A stretch of 9,899 nucleotides of DNA from the NCBI GenBank assembly GCA_003512825.1, contig DOOI01000080.1, forward strand, positions 2,042-11,940, given 5' to 3'. This document shows positions 1 through 6,482 of this stretch, in pieces. The notes beneath the pieces are model-generated. The model did not search any database and was not told where the DNA came from. It worked only from the letters and a program-made list of their open reading frames with translations. The position numbers and the translations under genes are program-made. The DNA comes from Paracoccaceae bacterium (GTDB lineage: Bacteria > Pseudomonadota > Alphaproteobacteria > Rhodobacterales > Rhodobacteraceae). Position 1 is the stretch's first letter. Every line of letters begins with the position of its first letter.

Positions 1-417
1 GGGGTCGAAGACCGCGCGAAACAGGATGAAGCCAAGCACGAGGATCGCGGTTACTGCCCAGCCGCGATTGCGGCCTTTGGGCATTTTGCGCCAGACCATC
101 ACAGCAAGCGCCATGGTGATCGCCCCCAAGATCAAGCCGCCAAAGGCTTGGAAGGCGGGGCCGGGCCATGCCTCGGGGACAGGGCCCGTGGAGATGAGAA
201 CAGAGGCCAGCCCGCCCAAAGCGACAAAGCCCATGATGCCCGTGTTAAAGAGCCCGGCAAAGCCCCATTGCAGGTTGACGCCAAGCGCCATGATTGCCGA
301 GATAAGCCCCATGTTGAGGATCAAGAGCGCCGAGTTCCAGCTTTGGACAAAGCCAGTGCCAACGATCAGAATGGCAATCCCCGCGAAGAGAAGTGTGTTT
401 TTCACGGTGTCGTTCAT
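1..417 (-). CDS. livM: Branched-chain amino acid ABC transporter permease LivM (partial, N-terminal 139 aa)
   Basis: Second inner-membrane permease of a HAAT-type (branched-chain amino acid/amide) ABC importer, pairing with LivH to form the translocation path. The window edge removes the C-terminal part; 139 residues are visible of roughly 350-430 usual for the family. Very hydrophobic segments lie at about residues 8-25, 30-50, 58-76 and 90-108. The stretch around residues 46-70 (GVNLQWGFAGLFNTGIMGF) matches the conserved LivM region that usually reads like GLNLxxGYAGQxSLGHxxF. The ATG at 417 overlaps the livH TGA as ATGA, so the two are probably translationally coupled; an AAGGGAAA ribosome binding site lies inside the end of livH. 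The EAA loop that contacts the ATPases would be in the missing part. Last gene seen of the liv operon. Confidence 0.93.
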   Translation of the reverse strand, partial: MNDTVKNTLLFAGIAILIVGTGFVQSWNSALLILNMGLISAIMALGVNLQWGFAGLFNTGIMGFVALGGLASVLISTGPVPEAWPGPAFQAFGGLILGAITMALAVMVWRKMPKGRNRGWAVTAILVLGFILFRAVFDP

Positions 418-1424
418 ACCGATTTCCCTTGGAAAAGGCCCGTGGGCTTGAAGAGCAAGACGATCAGCAAGATCCCGAAGGACACTGCAAATTTATAGTC
501 TGTGGAGAGCAGTTGCATCAGGCTGTCGGGGGCCATGCTTTCGGGCAGCGCATAGGTTGCGACCTTTTTCCAAGCATAGGTGATTGTGACTTCTGAGAAG
601 GCAATCACAAAGCCACCCGCGATTGCCCCAACAGGATTGCCAAGGCCACCAACAATAGCGGCTGCGAAAAACGGCAACAGGAGCTGGAAGTAGGTGAAGG
701 GTTTGAAAGACTTATCAAGCCCATAGAGCGTGCCCGCAATCGTGGTCAGCGCCGCGACTATCAGCCACGTCACCATGACAACGCGTTCGGGGTTGATGCC
801 TGAAAGCAAGGCCAAATCTTCGTTGTCTGAAAACGCCCGCATGGATTTTCCGGTGCGGGTGCGGTTGAGGAACCAAAAGAGGGCCGCGACCACAAGAATG
901 GCAGTCACAAGCGTGATGGCCGTAGAGGTGCGGATCGCCAGGGCTTCGGGCAGGCCAGTCATTTCCCGGAAAGTCCGGGCCGAGATCAGGAAGCGTTCGC
1001 CATCGGCGAAGTTCTGATCTTCGGGGCCGATGATAAAGCGCACGATGCCATTCATGATGAACATCACACCGAGCGAGACCATCACGAGGATCACGGGGTC
1101 GGACTTTTTCCTGCGGTAAAAGCGGTAGACCACCCGGTCGGTTCCCAGCATCACCGCGCCAGTGATGGCGATGCCGAAGGGCAGGGCGAGCAGCGCTGTT
1201 GGCAAGGGGCCAAGATGGATACCCAGCGATTGGAACCACCACGTGATCAAGATGACGGTCATCGTGCCGAAGGCCATCGTGTCGCCATGTGCGAAGTTGG
1301 AAAACCGCAAAATACCGTAAACAAGCGTGACCCCAAGGGCGCCGAGCGCCAATTGGCTGCCATAGGCGAGGCCGGGGACCAGCACGAAATTGGACAGTGC
1401 GACAAGGGCGTTGAGAAGATCCAT
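414..1424 (-). CDS. livH: Branched-chain amino acid ABC transporter permease LivH
   Basis: Inner-membrane permease of the liv-type importer, 336 aa (E. coli LivH is about 308). The N-terminal half carries the family sequence ILRFSNFAHGD at residues 38-48. A cytoplasmic EAA-like loop, RTRTGKSMRAFSDNEDLALL at about 188-207, followed by SGINPERV, is the expected contact with LivG/LivF. FAAAIVGGLGNPVGAIAGG (253-271) is another conserved permease segment. Multiple membrane spans are evident, for example about 20-38, 50-66, 76-94, 110-132, 168-187, 216-232, 250-275 and 311-326. Start choice: GGAGG seven bases before the ATG at 1424, embedded in the last codons of livF; the livF stop is only 3 nt upstream. 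Its own stop overlaps the livM start. Substrate is inferred only from family; HAAT systems also carry urea, amides or aromatic acids. Confidence 0.95.
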   Translation of the reverse strand: MDLLNALVALSNFVLVPGLAYGSQLALGALGVTLVYGILRFSNFAHGDTMAFGTMTVILITWWFQSLGIHLGPLPTALLALPFGIAITGAVMLGTDRVVYRFYRRKKSDPVILVMVSLGVMFIMNGIVRFIIGPEDQNFADGERFLISARTFREMTGLPEALAIRTSTAITLVTAILVVAALFWFLNRTRTGKSMRAFSDNEDLALLSGINPERVVMVTWLIVAALTTIAGTLYGLDKSFKPFTYFQLLLPFFAAAIVGGLGNPVGAIAGGFVIAFSEVTITYAWKKVATYALPESMAPDSLMQLLSTDYKFAVSFGILLIVLLFKPTGLFQGKSV

Positions 1425-1427
1425 GGG

Positions 1428-2141
1428 TCAGCCTCCGAGGAAGGAGCGGCGCACTTCGGGATCGGCAAGGAGTTCCTTGCCAGTTCCGGTATGCGCGTTT
1501 GCGCCTTGCACCAAAACATAGGCGCGATCAGCGATTTCAAGGGCTTGTCGGGCGTTTTGCTCGACCATCAGCACGGGCAACCCGGTGCGGGCCACCTCGA
1601 TGATGCGGTCAAACAGCTCATCCATCACAATAGGCGAGACGCCTGCGGTGGGTTCGTCAAGCATCAAGACCTTGGGTTTGGTCATCAGCGCCCGGCCCAC
1701 GGCGACTTGTTGGCGTTGACCGCCTGAGAGTTGGCCTGCGGGCTGGTGACGCTTTTCCTTGAGGATCGGGAAGAGGTGATAGACCTGTTCCATGGTGCCT
1801 TTGAAATCATCGGTGCGGATGAAGGCGCCCATCTCGAGGTTTTCCTCGACGGTCATCGAAGTGAAGATATTGTTGGTCTGCGGCACGAAGCCCATGCCCT
1901 TGACCACGCGCTCTTGCGGCGACAGCGCGGTGATGTCTTCGCCATCGAGCAGCACGCGGCCAGAATGCAGGTTGAGCATGCCGAAGACGGCTTTCATCGC
2001 AGTGGATTTGCCTGCGCCATTGGGGCCGACGATCACAGCAATCTCGCCGGGGTTAACGGCGATGGTACAGTCATTGAGGATCGCGGGGCCTTTGCCATAA
2101 CCGCCGGTCATGGTTTCGCCAATCAGGAACGGTTGGGTCAT
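1428..2141 (-). CDS. livF: Branched-chain amino acid ABC transporter ATP-binding protein LivF
   Basis: One of two cytoplasmic ATPases driving the importer, 237 aa, the normal LivF length. Walker A is GPNGAGKST (residues 39-47), the Q-loop region is FVPQTNNIF (about 85-93), the ABC signature is LSGGQ (138-142) and Walker B is VLMLDEP (158-164). The segment LMVEQNARQALEIADRAYVL (191-210) is diagnostic: LivF proteins carry EQN where most ABC ATPases, including LivG, carry the H-loop histidine, so this is family-typical and not a defect. The ATG at 2141 overlaps the livG stop as ATGA, with AAGGACAAG upstream as ribosome binding site. The stop lies 3 nt before livH. Confidence 0.96.
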   Translation of the reverse strand: MTQPFLIGETMTGGYGKGPAILNDCTIAVNPGEIAVIVGPNGAGKSTAMKAVFGMLNLHSGRVLLDGEDITALSPQERVVKGMGFVPQTNNIFTSMTVEENLEMGAFIRTDDFKGTMEQVYHLFPILKEKRHQPAGQLSGGQRQQVAVGRALMTKPKVLMLDEPTAGVSPIVMDELFDRIIEVARTGLPVLMVEQNARQALEIADRAYVLVQGANAHTGTGKELLADPEVRRSFLGG

Positions 2142-2917
2142 GCGATCTTGTCCTTGTTCTTGAGACCAGTGCCCAGATAGGCCTCGATCACATGTTCATT
2201 GGCCTTGATCTCGTCCAGCGTGCCTTGAGCGAGGACTTTGCCTTCGGCCATGCAGATCACCGGGTCGCAGATGCGGCCAATGAAATCCATGTCATGTTCG
2301 ATCACCACGAAGGTATATCCGCGCTCTTTGTTCAGGCGGACGATGGCGTCGGCAATCGTGTTTAAGAGGGTGCGGTTCACACCTGCGCCCACCTCATCGA
2401 GGAAAACGATCTTGGCATCGACCATCATGGTGCGACCAAGTTCGAGAAGCTTTTTCTGCCCCCCCGAGACCTGACCGGCCTTATGATCGGCCAAGTGAGA
2501 AATAGTCAGAAATTCAAGCACTTCGTCGGCTTTTGCCCGCAATGCACGCTCTTCGTCAGCGATGCGTTTGCGGCCAAACCACGTATTCCACAGCGTCTCG
2601 CCGGACTGGCCTGCGGGCACCATCATCAAGTTTTCCCGACAGGTCATCGAAGAAAACTCATGGGCAATCTGGAACGTCCGCAGGAGGCCTTTGTGGAACA
2701 ACTCATGTGGCTCTAGGCCCGTAATGTCGCGGCCATTCATGGTGACACGGCCGGATGTTGGCTTAAGAACGCCAGCTATCACGTTGAAAAGAGTTGTTTT
2801 TCCCGCGCCATTAGGGCCGATCAAACCGGTGATTGTGCCTTGATTGATGGTGAGGCTGGCGCCGTCCACGGCATGAAAGCCGCCAAAATGTTTGTGCAAG
2901 TCGTCAACGACGATCAT
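2138..2917 (-). CDS. livG: Branched-chain amino acid ABC transporter ATP-binding protein LivG
   Basis: Second ATPase of the importer; 259 aa with the start used here, close to the family norm of about 250-260. Walker A is GPNGAGKT (34-41), the signature is VSGGQ (150-154), Walker B is IVFLDE (170-175) and the H-loop histidine is H208 in VVIEHDM. Walker B is followed by VGAGVN where the commoner LivG form is DEPAAGLNP, so the proline after the catalytic Glu is replaced by Val. Start choice: the reading frame is open to an ATG at 2989, but that ATG sits at the edge of a 10-bp hairpin and would add 24 residues unlike LivG. The ATG at 2917 has GGGGAG 5-6 bases upstream and begins MIVVDDLHKHFGG, the expected LivG beginning. 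Couples to livF by an ATGA overlap. Confidence 0.95.
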   Translation of the reverse strand: MIVVDDLHKHFGGFHAVDGASLTINQGTITGLIGPNGAGKTTLFNVIAGVLKPTSGRVTMNGRDITGLEPHELFHKGLLRTFQIAHEFSSMTCRENLMMVPAGQSGETLWNTWFGRKRIADEERALRAKADEVLEFLTISHLADHKAGQVSGGQKKLLELGRTMMVDAKIVFLDEVGAGVNRTLLNTIADAIVRLNKERGYTFVVIEHDMDFIGRICDPVICMAEGKVLAQGTLDEIKANEHVIEAYLGTGLKNKDKIA

Positions 2918-2960
2918 GATGTCTCCCCGGAAAGGCGCTCTTTTGGCACCCTGATAAGGG

Positions 2961-2986
2961 AACAGCCCGGATTGCGCCGGGCTGTT
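2961..2986 (-). repeat. Perfect 10-bp hairpin in the livJ-livG spacer
   Basis: AACAGCCCGG (2961-2970) and CCGGGCTGTT (2977-2986) are perfect reverse complements around a 6-nt loop. It lies 23 nt past the livJ stop and 43 nt before the chosen livG start, inside the operon. No T-run follows on either strand, so it is not a classic intrinsic terminator. By analogy with other binding-protein-dependent importers it more likely protects the livJ message from 3' decay or partly reduces read-through, giving more binding protein than membrane complex. That role is inference. Confidence 0.7.
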
Positions 2987-3009
2987 CATGTCATTTCAAA
3001 GTCTAAAGA

Positions 3010-4206
3010 TTAACGATACTTGACCGTTGTGATCTTGCCGTCTTTGAATTCGATTTCGCGGTAGTTGCCTGCAGATTCGCCAGCGCCCACGAGTTCGACA
3101 GCAGAAGCGCCGACATAGTCGATGTCTTTGCCTTCTTTGATCAGAGCGATCGCTTTTGCGAGTTCACCGGGGAAAATCTGCTCGCCGGGTGCGTTTGCGA
3201 TGTCCATGATCTTGTCTTTGAAGTCCACGCCCTTGGTGGAGCCAGCGGCTTGCATCGCGAGCATCATCAGAGCAGCAGCGTCATAGGCTTCTGGCGAGAA
3301 GGCCGTGGTTGGCTCGAAGCCTTTGTCCTTGGCCAGATCGACGAAGGATGCAGCGCCGTTCGAGTCGGTGCCGGGGTGCTGGCCGAAGGAGCCGTCGATT
3401 TCCTTGCCGAAACGCTCTTCGAGGCCTGTGCCAACCATACCGTCGGGAAGCATGAAGGTTGTGAACGCACCGGAGTCGAGCGCGCCACGGATGACGCCCG
3501 AGCCGCCCTGGTCGATGTAGCCTGCGACGACGAGCACGTCACCGCCAGCTGCGGCCAGTGCGCCGACTTCTGCTGCGTAGTCCGCTTTGCCATCTTCATG
3601 CGCTGCCGAGAGCGTGACTTTGCCGCCGGTTGCTTCGAAAGCAGCTTGGAAGCTGTCTGCGAGGCCCTTGCCGTAGTCATTGTTGGTGTAGGTGACGGCA
3701 ACGGATTTGATGCCACGCTCACCGAGGATCTCGGCCATCACGACACCCTGACGTGCGTCGGAGGGGGCGGTGCGGAAGAACAGGCCGTCGTCTTCAGCGG
3801 TCGAAAGGGCGGGCGAGGTTGCCGAAGGCGAAACCATCACGATGCCGTTTGGACGGGCGACGTTTTGCAAAACAGCGCCAGTTACACCGGAGCAATCGCC
3901 GCCCATGAGGGCTGCGACGCCTTCGGAGGTGATGAGACGCTCGGCAGCGGCTGTTGCGGCAGCGGCGTCAACGCAGGTGGAGTCGCCGCGCACTGCAGTG
4001 ACCATGGTGCCGTCGAGGATACCGCCAGCAGCGTTTACTTCTGCCATTGCGAGTTCCGCACCACCCGCCATGTGCGGTGTGATCGATTCGAGCGGGCCGG
4101 TGAAGCCGAGGAGGACCCCGATTTTCACTTCTTTCGAGTGGCTACCCGCGAGGGCCGCGCTTGCGACAAGTGCAGAGGCCGCAGAGGCCAGCAGCAGCTT
4201 TTTCAT
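3010..4206 (-). CDS. livJ: Periplasmic substrate-binding protein of the liv-type ABC importer
   Basis: Type I periplasmic binding protein (Leu/Ile/Val-binding family), 398 aa. A signal peptide is clear: MKK, a hydrophobic Ala/Leu/Val core to about residue 18, and a probable cut after ALA20 before GSHSKEVKIG. The mature protein begins with the family pattern KIGVLLGFTGPLE (28-40) and continues AGGAELAMAEVNAAGGI (47-63). SPSATSPALS (126-135) corresponds to the ligand-binding serine/threonine loop. C78 and C105 are the only cysteines in the mature part and could form a disulphide. No lipobox Cys is present, so it should be soluble in the periplasm. Start ATG at 4206 has GGGGAG nine bases upstream. 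First gene of the operon livJGFHM. Ligand cannot be read from sequence; branched-chain amino acids are the default, and other amino acids, amides or urea are possible. livK is an equally valid label. Confidence 0.93.
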   Translation of the reverse strand: MKKLLLASAASALVASAALAGSHSKEVKIGVLLGFTGPLESITPHMAGGAELAMAEVNAAGGILDGTMVTAVRGDSTCVDAAAATAAAERLITSEGVAALMGGDCSGVTGAVLQNVARPNGIVMVSPSATSPALSTAEDDGLFFRTAPSDARQGVVMAEILGERGIKSVAVTYTNNDYGKGLADSFQAAFEATGGKVTLSAAHEDGKADYAAEVGALAAAGGDVLVVAGYIDQGGSGVIRGALDSGAFTTFMLPDGMVGTGLEERFGKEIDGSFGQHPGTDSNGAASFVDLAKDKGFEPTTAFSPEAYDAAALMMLAMQAAGSTKGVDFKDKIMDIANAPGEQIFPGELAKAIALIKEGKDIDYVGASAVELVGAGESAGNYREIEFKDGKITTVKYR

Positions 4207-4225
4207 GTTTTAGTCTCCCCATAAG

Positions 4226-4239
4226 GTTCTAATTGGAAC
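4226..4239. promoter_or_regulatory. Imperfect palindrome just upstream of livJ
   Basis: GTTCTAATTGGAAC is symmetrical at 12 of 14 positions (reverse complement GTTCCAATTAGAAC). It ends 20 bases before the livJ start and about 6 bases from its GGGGAG ribosome binding site, so it would lie in the 5' leader or close to the transcription start. It could be an operator for a local or Lrp-like regulator; no specific factor is identifiable. Confidence 0.35.
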
Positions 4240-4304
4240 ATTAAGTCCGGATGTGACCCTAATTCTTGTCCCGGTAAAATGGAAGTAAATTGCAAAGGCG
4301 GATT

Positions 4305-4335
4305 GCCCGAGTTTGATGCAATTTTCGGGCTTTTT
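4305..4335 (+). terminator. Terminator-like hairpin in the livJ upstream region
   Basis: GCCCGA (4305-4310) pairs with TCGGGC (4325-4330) around a 14-nt loop, and TTTTT follows at 4331-4335, the form of a short intrinsic terminator for plus-strand transcripts. No plus-strand gene precedes it, so if real it would end a short leader or small RNA rather than a coding unit. A six-base stem with a large loop is weak, so confidence is low. Confidence 0.3.
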
Positions 4336-4569
4336 GGTAAGAAATGACGGTTTGGTGAGGATGGATTGAGACGGGCAAAAGCTGTTGAAAGACCATAAAC
4401 CCCGCATAGTAAAAGCAAGTTTGCACTCGCGCGCGGTGATTCTTGTGAATTTGATGGGCGAAGGGCCGCAAAAGCGCGCGATGCGGCGGCCAAACTAAGG
4501 TTGACGCATGCCCCGGTGGCGCATAGGGGGCGAGGAGAGCGGAGGTTTTGGGCCGCGAAGCGAGGGATG

Positions 4570-5157
4570 ATGACGCGGATTTGGCAGGTCTTGGGGCGAG
4601 CTTTGGCGCTTGGCGCCGGCAATGCGGTTCTTGCGGTCCTTGTGATGCTTGCGCTCAATTGGCTTGGGCTGGATATGGTGATGGCGGCGGCGGCGGCCGT
4701 GGTTTTTGTGCTGGCACCGGGGGCGTATAATTACCTCGACCGGGACCTCAAGGGCCGGGCCATCGTGACGCTGGACCCAATCGAGGGCAATGCGCCGTTC
4801 ATTCGCTACCCTTCGGGGAAGTTCTCGCGGCCAGAGGACAACGGGCTCAACCAAGCTGATTTCCGGTTCATCGCGTCGCATCTCTTGGCGCCTTATGCGA
4901 GTTTGCGATCTTTGGTTGCGGATTTGGATCGTGAAACTTGGCAATCGCTTGATCCGGAAGGGGATTTGCCGGACGCGGTGTTGGAATCGCTGGCGGCGCT
5001 GATTGATGCTGTGCCGGATTGGGCGCCTGATGGGCAATTGCCGCTTTATGCGCTGTTTCTATCGGATCTGGAGCGGATTTTGCGTGACGGGTTGGGGTTG
5101 GATTTTGTGCATCCCGAGGATGCCAGACCGCCAGCAAAGCCGAGATCGGTCAACTAA
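4570..5157 (+). CDS. Unrecognised protein with two predicted membrane segments
   Basis: I do not recognise the family. With the start at 4570 it has 195 aa. Residues 11-34 and 36-56 are two closely spaced hydrophobic segments, the second very Ala-rich (MVMAAAAAVVFVLAPGA), suggesting a hairpin in the inner membrane with both ends in the cytoplasm. The rest, about 57-195, is soluble and acidic. It contains a basic-aromatic patch (FIRYPSGKF, 77-85), a helical Leu/Asp/Glu-rich part, and an ending rich in Pro/Arg/Lys. Start choice: two ATGs at 4567 and 4570 follow GCGAGGG, and the second has the better spacing. The frame also opens at a TTG at 4501 but that lacks a usable ribosome binding site and adds a poorly ordered basic extension. 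It has its own transcription unit, divergent from livJ and convergent with the GlxA-type regulator. High-GC codon use throughout supports it as coding. Confidence 0.7.
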   Translation: MTRIWQVLGRALALGAGNAVLAVLVMLALNWLGLDMVMAAAAAVVFVLAPGAYNYLDRDLKGRAIVTLDPIEGNAPFIRYPSGKFSRPEDNGLNQADFRFIASHLLAPYASLRSLVADLDRETWQSLDPEGDLPDAVLESLAALIDAVPDWAPDGQLPLYALFLSDLERILRDGLGLDFVHPEDARPPAKPRSVN

Positions 5158-5182
5158 CCAGACGAATCAACAGGTTAATGGG

Positions 5183-5204
5183 CGTTTCGGCGATTTCCGA
5201 AGCG
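5183..5204 (+). terminator. Hairpin after the unknown membrane-protein gene
   Basis: CGTTTCGG (5183-5190) pairs with CCGAAGCG (5197-5204) as an 8-bp stem with one G-T pair and a 6-nt loop, 25 nt after the stop codon. TATGTTTTG follows, a weak T-rich tail. It may end transcription of the upstream gene. A second, GC-rich imperfect stem lies at 5270-5291, just past the end of the convergent regulator gene. Confidence 0.4.
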
Positions 5205-5298
5205 TATGTTTTGCGTATGGGTGGCGTCTGGCCAGCGTCATGACGTTTTTGAAAAACGGCCCTCTTAATGCGCCGCGCGCCGCGCGGGCGCGGGCCTG

Positions 5299-6306
5299 TC
5301 AGATCGACAGTCGGGACGCGTGACTGCCGCGTTCGCGGTAGGGGGTTGTGTCGTAATGGGCGCGGTAGCATTTGGAGAAATGCGACGGAGAGGCAAAGCC
5401 GCAGGCCAGCGCCACGTTGATCACGCTCATATCGGTTTGCATCAAGAGGTTGCGGGCCTTTTGCAACCGCAATTCCATGTAGTAGCGTTTGGGCGAGCGA
5501 TTGAGATAGCGCCGGAAGAGCCGCTCTAGCTGACGGGTGGACATGCCGACTTCTTTTGCCAGTGTCTCCGGGCTGATCGGTTCTTCGATATAGCCTTCCA
5601 TTTTCTGGATGACTTGGCTCAGTTTTGGGTGACGCACGCCGATGCGGGTGGGAACCGAGAGGCGCTGTGTGTCTTGGTCCGTGCGGATCGAGTTATAGAT
5701 CAGCTGGTCGGCCACCAGATTGGCGATGTCTTCGCCATGGTCATCGGCAATGAGTTTGAGCATCAGATCGATGGAGGACGTGCCGCCCGCTGTGGAGAGG
5801 CGAATGCCATCGACAACGAAGACAGATTTCGTCAGGCGGACTTCTTCGAATTCTTCGATGAAGCTGTCTTGGTTTTCCCAGTGGATCGTGGCGCGTTTGC
5901 CGTCCAGAAGCCCCGCTTTGGCCAGCGAGTAGGCGGCAGTGCACAGCCCCCCCAAGACCATGCCTTTGCGGGACTCGCGGCGGAGCCACGAGAGAAGTTT
6001 TTTCGAGGTGGCTTTCGCGACGTCGATTCCCCCACAGACGAGCACGGTATCCTCGCGCTGGACTTCGACAAGGTCGCTGTCGAGTTTGAATTCGGTGCCA
6101 GCCGAGCAAGAGACGGTGCCGCCCCCTTCGCCGATCAAAGTCCATGCATAGACTGTCTTGCCAACCATCCGGTTGGAGATCCGCAGGCATTCAAGCGCAG
6201 AGGCGAAGCTCAGCAGCGTGAAATTGTCGAGAAGCACAAAAACGAAGCGGCGCGGGTCCGCGGAGGCGGGCCGGATCGGGGCCTTGGCAAGTATGGCAGG
6301 CTTCAT
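5299..6306 (-). CDS. GlxA-family transcriptional regulator (DJ-1/PfpI-like domain plus AraC HTH)
   Basis: 335-aa DNA-binding regulator. The N-terminal domain (about 20-185) has the DJ-1/PfpI fold seen in GlxA, GbdR, CdhR and ArgR-type AraC regulators. It starts RRFVFVLLDNFTLLSFASALE, and the nucleophile-elbow position is kept as GGLCTAAYSLAKAGLLDGKR, with C122, followed by ATIHWE (139-144). The C-terminal AraC domain (about 225-330) has two helix-turn-helix motifs: ISPETLAKEVGMSTRQLERLF (about 244-264, core SPETLAKEVGMSTRQLERL) and the second around MSVINVALACGFASPSHFSK (293-312). The YYMELRLQKARNLLMQT segment resembles ArgR/GbdR, whose ligands are arginine or betaine derivatives; the ligand here is unknown. 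Start: ATG at 6306 has GAGGGA upstream; the frame runs open to 6552 but that would overlap the divergent DAHP synthase gene. Expected to bind the intergenic repeats, perhaps controlling itself. Confidence 0.9.
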   Translation of the reverse strand: MKPAILAKAPIRPASADPRRFVFVLLDNFTLLSFASALECLRISNRMVGKTVYAWTLIGEGGGTVSCSAGTEFKLDSDLVEVQREDTVLVCGGIDVAKATSKKLLSWLRRESRKGMVLGGLCTAAYSLAKAGLLDGKRATIHWENQDSFIEEFEEVRLTKSVFVVDGIRLSTAGGTSSIDLMLKLIADDHGEDIANLVADQLIYNSIRTDQDTQRLSVPTRIGVRHPKLSQVIQKMEGYIEEPISPETLAKEVGMSTRQLERLFRRYLNRSPKRYYMELRLQKARNLLMQTDMSVINVALACGFASPSHFSKCYRAHYDTTPYRERGSHASRLSI

Positions 6307-6331
6307 GGTTCCCTCAGCGCCGCTTGAACGT

Positions 6332-6417
6332 GACAGAATTGACCAGTTTTGCCGCATGTCCGCAAGGGGTGGTATCCGAAAGCGACAGCAATTGACGGGA
6401 ATGGTGTGCGGCAAAAC
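6332..6417. promoter_or_regulatory. Paired direct and inverted repeats between the regulator and DAHP synthase genes
   Basis: Two repeat sets share this 176-bp divergent gap. GTTTTGCCGCA (6346-6356) and TGCGGCAAAAC (6407-6417) are perfect 11-bp inverted copies 50 bp apart. GACAGAATTGAC (6332-6343) and GACAGCAATTGAC (6384-6396) are direct copies, offset 52 bp, differing by one inserted base. The offset is near five helical turns, so sites would face the same side of DNA. This layout suits a dimeric regulator, most simply the adjacent GlxA-type protein, but that is inference. No strong -35/-10 pair is obvious for either gene. Confidence 0.5.
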
Positions 6418-6482
6418 CCGCTCTAGCCCTTTGGCGTCGCGCACCGTATATGGGCTTGGAAAAGACGACGGAGGGGAACCCC

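Larger units (their letters stand above)
4207..4569. promoter_or_regulatory. Divergent control region between livJ and the unknown membrane-protein gene
   Basis: A 363-bp stretch without a convincing gene and visibly richer in A+T than its flanks, as expected for promoters. Seen in it: an imperfect palindrome next to the livJ ribosome binding site (4226-4239), a hairpin followed by five Ts (4305-4335) and purine-rich runs before the plus-strand gene. Weak promoter-like pairs are TTTACT/AAGAAT with 16-nt spacing on the minus strand (4289 to 4262, toward livJ), and GTGACC/TAAAAT with 16-nt spacing on the plus strand (4253-4280). Both are short matches and unproven. Short open frames here have no ribosome binding site or family resemblance. 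Confidence 0.5.

Noticed and set aside
1428..2141. LivF lacks the H-loop histidine (VEQN in its place), a possible inactive ATPase
   Set aside because: VEQN is normal for LivF proteins; Walker A, signature and Walker B are intact.
3250..4224. 324-codon open frame on the plus strand opposite livJ
   Set aside because: Antisense shadow of a well-supported binding-protein gene with signal peptide; its translation is Cys/Gly/His-rich, shows no family pattern and has no ribosome binding site.
4210..4471. Short minus-strand frames in the livJ upstream region, as possible leader peptides
   Set aside because: No Leu/Ile/Val codon cluster as expected for an attenuation peptide, no good ribosome binding site, and no resemblance to any protein.
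4681..4700. GCG-rich triplet run as a microsatellite
   Set aside because: Only a few GCG copies encoding the Ala-rich second membrane segment in a high-GC gene; explained by the coding sequence.
5614..6327. 237-codon plus-strand frame opposite the GlxA-type regulator
   Set aside because: Antisense to conserved DJ-1 and AraC domains; no ribosome binding site or family resemblance.
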